In this document: piece by piece, positions 9,041 to 14,781 of the stretch
Numbering within the stretch: the stretch's first letter is position 1
Layout of the letters: every line of letters begins with the position of its first letter
Origin: an uncultured Bacteriovorax sp.
Lineage (GTDB): Bacteria; Bdellovibrionota; Bacteriovoracia; Bacteriovoracales; Bacteriovoracaceae
NCBI GenBank assembly: GCA_946480715.1
Contig: CAMLKK010000030.1
Coordinates: forward strand, 1 to 34,767
Length of the DNA: 34,767 nucleotides
Direction: 5' to 3'
Notes under the pieces: model-generated
What the model was told of the DNA's origin: nothing
Databases searched by the model: none
Seen by the model: the letters and a program-made list of their open reading frames with translations, nothing else
Position numbers and translations under genes: made by a program

Positions 9041-10107
9041 AAGTTTTTGATCTTCTCTTTAAATTTATCAAACGTCAGAACATCTTCAAAAAAATATCGC
9101 GCATTCAAGGATAATCTTTCGAACAGTCCTTCCTCGCTTTTCAATCTTTCCAGACACTTTAGTAATTGGGATTTATTCTTAATCTCAAAAACTAGACCTG
9201 TTTTTTCATGTTGGGTGAGAAATGTTACTCCTGAGTTTATATCAGATGCAACAACAGGCATACCTGCTTCAAAAGCTTCTACAATGGTCATACCGTATGC
9301 CTCAGAACGATTAAGAGATGACACAATCAGAACATCGCTATCATTGAAGAGTTCACTTTTTCGTTCGTGAGAAAGGTTTTTATGAAAAATAATATTTGAT
9401 GATGCCTTCTTTTGTAAGCTATCAAGCTCCGGACCATTGCCGACAACATGCAATTCATACTCAGTATTTTTTAGGGCCTCTACAAGAAAATCAAATCCCT
9501 TATAAGGAACCAATCTACCTACAGCTAGACATTTTCCGCGAAATTTTTTTCGAGGACGATATTGAATAATTCCGTCTGTGCAAAAGGGTATTATTCTTTG
9601 CTGTTCTTTTTTTAAACTACTTAATACATGAGAAGAGTTCCACAGTTTTTCGCTCGAACACATCCACAAATTGTAGGTAGAAGCTGTTAGCTTAAAATAG
9701 CTCGTATAGAGCTTGCCTAAAAACTTTTGATTAACAATGTCGCTGTGATAAACGGCTACAACTTGAATTCCTTTTTTTTGGAGAAATGATTTAGCCAGAT
9801 GTACAACTTCGTGCATATAAGGATTTGGAAGATGAACATAAATCCGATCGACCATAAGTTCTTCTACAATTTTTTTAAAATGAAAAATAAATTTAAAATT
9901 GAATGGTGCGGATTTTAAGAAAAGATCCTCAGGAATATTAATTATGTTTTCGGAAAACTCACCTTTAAAAGATTTACTTTCATTGGCAAATGCAACGATG
10001 TGAACGTCGTCAGCTAACTCTTTATGTGCTTTTGTGATCGTTTTTTCGACGAGCTCAATTCCACCCATTGTTGGTGGATAATATTTACAAAGCTGTAGAA
10101 CTCTCAT
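9037..10107 (-). CDS. GT4-family glycosyltransferase
   Basis: 356 residues. Starts MRVLQLCKYYPPTMGGIELV, a textbook GT4 N-terminus with the Gly-Gly loop. The donor domain begins CLAVGRLVPYKGFDFLVEAL. The EX7E motif is EAYGMTIVE, followed by AFEAGMPVVASDINSG. By family it adds a sugar to a lipid-linked intermediate at the cytoplasmic face. It lies 3 bases after the SLBB gene and overlaps the next glycosyltransferase by 4 bases, so SLBB-GT-GT form one operon. Likely active; sugar specificity is not readable from the sequence. Confidence 0.89.
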   Translation of the reverse strand: MRVLQLCKYYPPTMGGIELVEKTITKAHKELADDVHIVAFANESKSFKGEFSENIINIPEDLFLKSAPFNFKFIFHFKKIVEELMVDRIYVHLPNPYMHEVVHLAKSFLQKKGIQVVAVYHSDIVNQKFLGKLYTSYFKLTASTYNLWMCSSEKLWNSSHVLSSLKKEQQRIIPFCTDGIIQYRPRKKFRGKCLAVGRLVPYKGFDFLVEALKNTEYELHVVGNGPELDSLQKKASSNIIFHKNLSHERKSELFNDSDVLIVSSLNRSEAYGMTIVEAFEAGMPVVASDINSGVTFLTQHEKTGLVFEIKNKSQLLKCLERLKSEEGLFERLSLNARYFFEDVLTFDKFKEKIKNL

Positions 10108-10110
10108 TCT

Positions 10111-10650
10111 TTATTTGACCTTATTCACGATGACGAAAGTCGTGAGTACGGTGAGGAAAATATTAATTAAGCTAGTGTAATAGCCTCTGTTTTCATAAAA
10201 GGTTTCTTTTTTAACGTAGATTGTATCACCAGCTTCAATTTTAAATTGATGAGCACTTGAATCCCCGCCTTCAGAGAGATCGAACTCCATTTCCACAGGT
10301 TCGCCTTTTTCCTTATTACGAATAAGCACAATTTCTTCAAGGTTTGCAGAGCTTGTCGGGCCTCCGGCCAGAGAAAGTCCTTTTACGAATGTTGTATCGG
10401 AAGGAATGAAATGGAGGCCACTTTGCTTGATTTCGCCCCAGATATGAACTGGAATGAGAACCTTATTCTTGACCGAAGTACTGTAGTATATACTTCCAGG
10501 TGATTTAGACATGTCCTTCACTTCGGAAGGCAGTGCAATTTCTTGGAGATTAAATTCACTTTGTGCCGTTGAAGATTCAGCTCCAAATGCCGATAGAATC
10601 CCGAGTTGATAGATAAGAACCAGTGTTATAATTTTTTTAAATGTATGCAT
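10111..10650 (-). CDS. Short SLBB-domain polysaccharide-export protein, membrane anchored
   Basis: 179 residues. A signal peptide is clear (positive HTFKK, hydrophobic stretch, cut likely after SAFGA near residue 24). Residues about 66-150 match the SLBB beta-grasp pattern: VLIPVHIWGEIKQSGLHFIP, then SLAGGPTSSANLEEIVLIRN, then KIEAGDTIYVKKE. A single hydrophobic segment (TSLINIFLTVLTTFVIVNKV) closes the protein. Full Wza-like exporters carry an N-terminal poly-export (PES) domain and are over 350 residues; that domain is absent here. It may be an accessory ring or an adaptor between the inner membrane and an outer-membrane pore encoded elsewhere. It is the first gene of an SLBB-GT-GT operon. 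Confidence 0.78.
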   Translation of the reverse strand: MHTFKKIITLVLIYQLGILSAFGAESSTAQSEFNLQEIALPSEVKDMSKSPGSIYYSTSVKNKVLIPVHIWGEIKQSGLHFIPSDTTFVKGLSLAGGPTSSANLEEIVLIRNKEKGEPVEMEFDLSEGGDSSAHQFKIEAGDTIYVKKETFYENRGYYTSLINIFLTVLTTFVIVNKVK

Positions 10651-10716
10651 TCAAAGATTTTAATTGGTTTCTAAACAAAATGACAACAAAGCATACTCAT
10701 TCCCGGAACTATTAAA
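10651..10716. promoter_or_regulatory. Divergent spacer between SLBB and VanZ-like genes
   Basis: 66 AT-rich bases separate two divergent starts, so promoters for both strands probably lie here. No convincing box pair or inverted repeat was found. Confidence 0.35.
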
Positions 10717-11049
10717 ATGACTTTTCCTTTCTACACAGAAATTCAAAGCGTACTCGCACCTATTTCAAAATATGTTATCTTTGGATTTATTCCGCTTGGT
10801 ATGATTCTTCATATAAGCATAAGCGCTCTTATCACAATCATACTGCTTAAACGTGGAATGAAGTTTAGAAACGTTTATATAATTGTTTTTCTAATTGGGC
10901 TTTCTAAAGAGATTCTCGACACATTTGTACTTAACAACACTATGAAAAAGCACATTTTGGATATGTGTTACGACATGTCTTATCCAACTTTTTTGTATGT
11001 TAGGGAAAAGCTAAAAATGAAAATAAGGGAAATGAAAGCTAACTCCTGA
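10717..11049 (+). CDS. Small membrane protein, VanZ-like pattern
   Basis: 110 residues with two or three hydrophobic segments (YVIFGFIPLGMILHISISAL and NVYIIVFLIGLSKEILDTFV). The second segment ends in a Lys-Glu followed by Asp, and then HILDMCYDMSYP. This resembles the acidic positions of VanZ-like proteins (helix ending in E, then a D-x-x-x-N/D helix). It is short, has no known catalytic motif, and its role is not known to me. It stands alone on the plus strand, and its last 11 bases overlap the convergent radical SAM gene. It could be an inner-membrane helper for the polysaccharide or the peptide pathway. Confidence 0.6.
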   Translation: MTFPFYTEIQSVLAPISKYVIFGFIPLGMILHISISALITIILLKRGMKFRNVYIIVFLIGLSKEILDTFVLNNTMKKHILDMCYDMSYPTFLYVREKLKMKIREMKANS

Positions 11050-12061
11050 TTTCGTGGCGTATTTTAGCTTGGGCCAATGTCATTGGATCACACCCAGTAT
11101 ATTTTCCGGTGTTCACATAAATTCCACCGCTACTTCTATTACAAGACTCCACAAATTCACAACTCATGCACTCTTTGAAATCTTCATTCTTTAGATTTCT
11201 AATTTTTTCTAAAACTGGTGACCTTTTCCAGATTTGACCGAAGGATTGTGAATGTATGTTTCCAGAAGGTATGGGAGCACCGATACATGGAAAAACTTCG
11301 CCGCTAAAGCTTACACCACATACAGACTTCGCACATGAGCACTGAAGCGATTTTTCCGGATTGAAGTGGCCAAAGATGTCTGCAAATGGTCCTTTTAATT
11401 GCTCGCTAAATTGCTCAACCGTAATTTCATAGTTGCGAGCGCCAGCACTTGAATCATATCTTTCAGTGATCTCAGACGAAAATTGAAAACTCAATTCATT
11501 CGTCTGACAGAAATTAATCATTCTTTCTAATTCTTCAATATTATAGCGATGGATGATAATGCTGACTTGAATATCGAAGCCATATTTTTTCGCAAGCAAA
11601 ATTCCCTGTATAGATTTATCAAAAACATTATGCTTGTTTGTTATTTGAAAATAGCTGCCTTCAGAAAATCCATAAAGGCTGATATCCATTCCGGCAAGCC
11701 CTGCATTTTGAAGCTCTCTACATCTCTCATCTGTTAACAATGAACCATTTGTCTTAATTCTTACTTCAAGATTTTCTTCCCTGGCCTTAATCACAAACTG
11801 AGAGAGATCTGGATGGAGAAGCACCTCTCCACCAGTGAAATTTAAATATAAAGCGCCTGCTTGTGATACTTCTTCAATTAATTGCAGAATTCTCTCTTTA
11901 GACATAGCTTGGGATGAAGTGGAATTGCTTTTTTGATTTCGGTCGAAATTATAACAATGATGGCATTTGTAATTGCAACCCTGAGTGAGTTCAATTGTAG
12001 TGACAAGTGGCAGGCAGAGCTCACGTGCTTTAGTAAATGCTTCATTTACAATTGTGCTCAT
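11039..12061 (-). CDS. Radical SAM/SPASM peptide-modifying enzyme
   Basis: 340 residues. The radical SAM motif CX3CX2C is seen at Cys29, Cys33 and Cys36 (TQGCNYKCHHCYNF), followed by the GGE-type SAM loop in LNFTGGEVLLHPDL. The C-terminal third has a SPASM-like cysteine set: SLQCSCAKSVCGVSFSGEVF, PCIGAP, then ECMSCEFVESCNR and a final GCDP. SPASM clusters bind extra 4Fe-4S centres and are typical of enzymes that modify ribosomal peptides (PqqE, AlbA, anSME). The start ATG overlaps the PqqD-like gene by 4 bases, the arrangement expected when a PqqD protein presents the peptide to its radical SAM partner. The reaction (thioether, carbon-carbon link, epimerisation) cannot be read from sequence. 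Confidence 0.88.
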   Translation of the reverse strand: MSTIVNEAFTKARELCLPLVTTIELTQGCNYKCHHCYNFDRNQKSNSTSSQAMSKERILQLIEEVSQAGALYLNFTGGEVLLHPDLSQFVIKAREENLEVRIKTNGSLLTDERCRELQNAGLAGMDISLYGFSEGSYFQITNKHNVFDKSIQGILLAKKYGFDIQVSIIIHRYNIEELERMINFCQTNELSFQFSSEITERYDSSAGARNYEITVEQFSEQLKGPFADIFGHFNPEKSLQCSCAKSVCGVSFSGEVFPCIGAPIPSGNIHSQSFGQIWKRSPVLEKIRNLKNEDFKECMSCEFVESCNRSSGGIYVNTGKYTGCDPMTLAQAKIRHEIRS

Positions 12062-12327
12062 TCAACGATTTCTAACAGATTTTTTGATTTTAGCTGTTCA
12101 ACAAATTCATTTAGATCTTTTGAACATTGTTCAGCATTAACTTCATACTCTTTTACCATGAGGTCGCAAATTTGATTAATCGATCGATTACCATCTAGCA
12201 GATTCCAGATAAAAGTTCCTACTTCGTCCAGCTTATGAACTTCTTTATTCATTTTAGTATCTAAAACAATTGTTTCCTCTCCAATTGTCTTAAAACTCAA
12301 TCTTTGGGCCCTTTTTGTTATGGTCAT
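12058..12327 (-). CDS. PqqD-family RiPP recognition element
   Basis: 89 residues, the standard length. The family pattern is clear: a beta-rich start (KTIGEETIVLDTKMNKEVHK), then LDEVGTFIWNLLDGNRSINQ and a helical end with EYEVNAEQCSKDLNEFVEQL. PqqD-like proteins form a winged-helix that binds the leader of a precursor peptide and hands it to the modifying enzyme. In lasso pathways the same fold (B1) binds a YxxP motif. Such a motif is present in the small peptide gene at 14562-14741. It is translationally coupled (4-base overlap) to the radical SAM gene. No good Shine-Dalgarno site precedes the ATG at 12327. Confidence 0.87.
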   Translation of the reverse strand: MTITKRAQRLSFKTIGEETIVLDTKMNKEVHKLDEVGTFIWNLLDGNRSINQICDLMVKEYEVNAEQCSKDLNEFVEQLKSKNLLEIVE

Positions 12328-12405
12328 TGGAAAACGTTATTATTTATAGGAAACAATCGCAAGAGATTTTGTTTGAAACTCGTTAGAACTTTTGTACGCT
12401 TAAGC
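12328..12405. promoter_or_regulatory. Divergent spacer between PqqD and nucleotidyltransferase genes
   Basis: 78 bases between two divergent starts. An AT-rich patch at 12339-12348 (minus strand TATAAATAAT) could be a -10 region for the PqqD operon, but no matching -35 box is convincing. Confidence 0.35.
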
Positions 12406-13377
12406 ATGGGAAAAATTTTCGATTTTTTGGAAGCAAATATTCATGACATTGATCTTTTTCGTGAACACGCTTTATTGGGATATTACTTTTCCAAAGATAA
12501 TTTAAGCTTAAGCTTAGAGTTTCAAAATCAGTATCAAAAGCAATGGATTCATAACCAAGTTTTGCTAACAATCCTGGAAGAAATTTCAACGATACTTTCT
12601 GAAAAAAAACTTGATGCCACTCTTTTAAAGGGAGCTGATCTCATTCAAAATCTCTATCAAGACCTCGGCGCACGTTTTTTATCTGATGTAGATATTCTTA
12701 TAAACGAAAACGACGTTGCAGTGTGGATAAAACTGCTTGAAGAGCTAGGGTTTCAATTTCGATCAAAACTTCATTTTTATGGCGACCGTTTTAAAATTGA
12801 ATGTTCCAAATACATCGGCGCACTAGAGATTAATTTTGAACTCCATACAAAACTCCTCTTTCATCACAAGTGCGAAAAGTGGACGCTGGTTAATTCAGAG
12901 TTGCCCGGTTTTAAAAAAATATCGTCGATGGATAATTTCATTTATCTTTGCGGACATCTTGCCCATCAACACACATTCTCGAAACTCTATTGGCTAATCG
13001 ATATTAAAAAGCTTCTCAATCAAGATGCTCATTCCTGGAATTGTTCGGAATTAAAAACAAGAGCAGTTGAATTAAAATTATTTCGATCGGTTCAAATGTC
13101 ACTTTGGCTTTGTAAAAATATGTTTGATAAAGATTTTCCAGCCGAATTAGGCAACACGTTTCAACTGGACGACTTTCACTGGTGGAAAAAACTACTAACA
13201 GTAGAACAACTCGTTTACCCCTATAAAAATCTTGTACGATATTATTTACTCAAGCATGCAACTAAAGATCAATTGCGAGAGGCGATTTATTATGACGTGT
13301 GCTGGTTTTTTCACAACACCAAAAGAATGCTTTGGCGAAAATCAGCAAGCACAACTTTCTCATTCGTAAATTCTTAA
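12406..13377 (+). CDS. Nucleotidyltransferase-fold protein, PF14907 type, RiPP-cluster associated
   Basis: 323 residues from the ATG at 12406. A TTG at 12304 keeps the frame but runs across the start of the divergent PqqD gene. Motifs of the uncharacterised nucleotidyltransferase family are visible: TLLKGADLIQNLYQDLGARF near residues 72-91, then SDVDILI with the metal-binding Asp pair (Asp94, Asp96). Members of this family sit in lasso and other RiPP clusters. In pseudomycoidin biosynthesis such a protein (PsmN) works after the kinase (PsmK) to add sugars to the phosphorylated C-terminal serine. The same role is proposed here by analogy. The last 116 bases are antisense to the end of the peptidase-like gene at 13262-13678. 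Confidence 0.78.
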   Translation: MGKIFDFLEANIHDIDLFREHALLGYYFSKDNLSLSLEFQNQYQKQWIHNQVLLTILEEISTILSEKKLDATLLKGADLIQNLYQDLGARFLSDVDILINENDVAVWIKLLEELGFQFRSKLHFYGDRFKIECSKYIGALEINFELHTKLLFHHKCEKWTLVNSELPGFKKISSMDNFIYLCGHLAHQHTFSKLYWLIDIKKLLNQDAHSWNCSELKTRAVELKLFRSVQMSLWLCKNMFDKDFPAELGNTFQLDDFHWWKKLLTVEQLVYPYKNLVRYYLLKHATKDQLREAIYYDVCWFFHNTKRMLWRKSASTTFSFVNS

Positions 13378-13678
13378 TTGATAAAAATTTTATTTGAGGC
13401 AAATAATATTCGTTATTAGACCTTTTGATTGAAATCAATCGTCCTAAGATCGATTGTGGATTAATGATTTCAATCTGGTCAGTCCAATCACCCTTCGCTT
13501 TCCAGTACTCAGCTAAACGATGTAGAGTCAGCTCATTTGTTTCTGCGTGATAATAACAGATGACATCCCCGACAAGAACAGAATCAGATGAAACCTCTTC
13601 GAGGACGACAACATCATTCTCTTGTATAAAAGGATGCATGCTTTTTCCAAGATGATTAATTTCAATTATTTTTTTCAT
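13262..13678 (-). CDS. S24/S26-family (signal-peptidase-like) Ser-His peptidase, soluble
   Basis: 138 residues. Residues 11-18 read GKSMHPFI, with candidate nucleophile Ser13. VGDVICYYHAETNELTLHRL then places His53 in the position used by Sec11-type (S26B) signal peptidases, which have a Ser-His pair instead of Ser-Lys. No N-terminal membrane anchor precedes the active site. A hydrophobic patch near the C-terminus (KLCLLIFAKAFFWCCEK) might associate with the membrane. It overlaps the kinase gene by 4 bases and lies in the same operon as the small peptide. Removal of a peptide leader is the most natural job, but this is inferred. Its 3' end overlaps the convergent nucleotidyltransferase gene by 116 bases. 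Confidence 0.78.
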   Translation of the reverse strand: MKKIIEINHLGKSMHPFIQENDVVVLEEVSSDSVLVGDVICYYHAETNELTLHRLAEYWKAKGDWTDQIEIINPQSILGRLISIKRSNNEYYLPQIKFLSIKNLRMRKLCLLIFAKAFFWCCEKTSTRHNKSPLAIDL

Positions 13679-14559
13679 GGGTCTATGTATTCCCAGACAC
13701 GAGCATCTTTTTCAAAACTCAACTCACTGATAGGAATTTTACTGACAATTTCTCCACTGAAACTAATTAACTTTTCTGTTCTATCTTGAGCCAAAGTAGG
13801 CCAATGGAGATTGGCAAAACTGGCCAACAACTTTAGGGTTCCCACTGAGGTCTCAAGTTCAGTCTCTTGGTTATTGTCTGCTTGTTTTAACCAGAATATT
13901 TTTTTTACTTTCGAAGCTCGTTCATATCCAATCGTTGAGAGAAATTGGCCACCGATAGCGCCCGGGAAAACCACCACTTCATCGTTCAAAATTGTCAGGA
14001 GATTCATGTCATCACCCAGAATATCCCTGTTTCCAGACAACTTTGTGATTGTCGTTTTTCCTGCTCCCGAGTGACCTAAAAAAAGTAACCCTTCGCCGTT
14101 CTTATTAAGAACACATGACCCATGAATTACAAAAATATTTTTTTGGATAAGTCGTTCTGAGATAAACCATCGTAAGAAATTAAAAAAACCATCACCTATT
14201 TCTGTAGGACAAATGACGAAAGCATTCTCTCCTTCAATTCTGGAAGTAAAATCTCTCTGTACGACCAAATGATTATCTTCAAAAGTAAAACAATCTTGCG
14301 AATGCTCATCACTCCATTCTTCTACCGAAAATCCAAATGTACGCGGATCTTCAAAGTAAACGTTAAATTCACCAATAGCTTTATCTAACCACACTTTTGG
14401 AAGATAACTTTCAAGTTCTTTTAAAAAGGTTTTGTTGTTGCAGAAGAAATTTATACCCAGACCATGATATTTACAGGTGATCTTCTGTGCGGGTTTTGAG
14501 AGAAAGCTCTTGATGATGTTTTTTTTGTTTTCAAAGAGAGCAGTATTACTGATCTCCAT
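13675..14559 (-). CDS. HprK-related kinase (HPr kinase-like), RiPP-cluster type
   Basis: 294 residues. A P-loop GHSGAGKT is at about 162-169, preceded by the typical IHGSCVL strand (His146), and the Walker B-like stretch ILGDDMNLL follows at 180-188. These are the core features of HPr kinase/phosphatase C-terminal domains. The N-terminal 130 residues do not resemble the regulatory HPrK domain, and no HPr gene is nearby. In paeninodin and pseudomycoidin pathways such kinases phosphorylate the C-terminal serine of the precursor peptide. Here the peptide gene lies only 2 bases upstream and ends in Ser, so the same reaction is proposed. The gene overlaps the peptidase-like gene by 4 bases. Confidence 0.82.
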   Translation of the reverse strand: MEISNTALFENKKNIIKSFLSKPAQKITCKYHGLGINFFCNNKTFLKELESYLPKVWLDKAIGEFNVYFEDPRTFGFSVEEWSDEHSQDCFTFEDNHLVVQRDFTSRIEGENAFVICPTEIGDGFFNFLRWFISERLIQKNIFVIHGSCVLNKNGEGLLFLGHSGAGKTTITKLSGNRDILGDDMNLLTILNDEVVVFPGAIGGQFLSTIGYERASKVKKIFWLKQADNNQETELETSVGTLKLLASFANLHWPTLAQDRTEKLISFSGEIVSKIPISELSFEKDARVWEYIDP

Positions 14560-14561
14560 AA

Positions 14562-14741
14562 TTATGAATTCAACCTACTGGCATTACAAAATGCAGGCCC
14601 TGCCGAGCTGGCTTTTCTTCCACCATTAGTAGTACCGTTGCAGACAGCTCCATAAGAGTTTAATTTTTCCGACTGAATGCTTGGTTTTTTATAAGGCTTC
14701 TTTTTGCTCTTATTGTCTTCGGACAATTTTGATTGTGTCAT
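14562..14741 (-). CDS. Small precursor-like peptide (59 aa), candidate RiPP substrate
   Basis: Minus-strand ATG at 14741-14739, stop TAA at 14564-14562. The sequence GAGGA lies three bases before the ATG. The N-terminal half is polar and Lys-rich with KKKPYKKPSIQ, giving a YxxP motif (Tyr17, Pro20) like the leader motif bound by B1/PqqD proteins in lasso pathways. Tyr30-Gly31-Ala-Val-Cys34-Asn-Gly36 may mark a leader-core border. The rest is rich in Gly, Ser, Thr, Ala and Asn, holds Cys34 and Cys52, and ends in Ser59. The gene sits 40 bases after the C25 protein gene and 2 bases before the HprK-like kinase gene. No function is proven; substrate status rests on motif, size and neighbours. Confidence 0.8.
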   Translation of the reverse strand: MTQSKLSEDNKSKKKPYKKPSIQSEKLNSYGAVCNGTTNGGRKASSAGPAFCNASRLNS

Positions 14742-14781
14742 AAATCCTCATTAAAATTTTAGTCAGCTTCTGTTGTATTCG

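Noticed and set aside
13675..14559. True HPr kinase/phosphorylase of the PTS regulatory system
   Set aside because: The N-terminal HPrK domain is not recognisable and no HPr or PTS gene is nearby; the peptide gene two bases upstream offers a better substrate.
11039..14741. Complete lasso peptide cluster
   Set aside because: PqqD-like, kinase and nucleotidyltransferase genes fit, but no asparagine-synthetase-like cyclase and no transglutaminase-like peptidase is encoded anywhere in the window.
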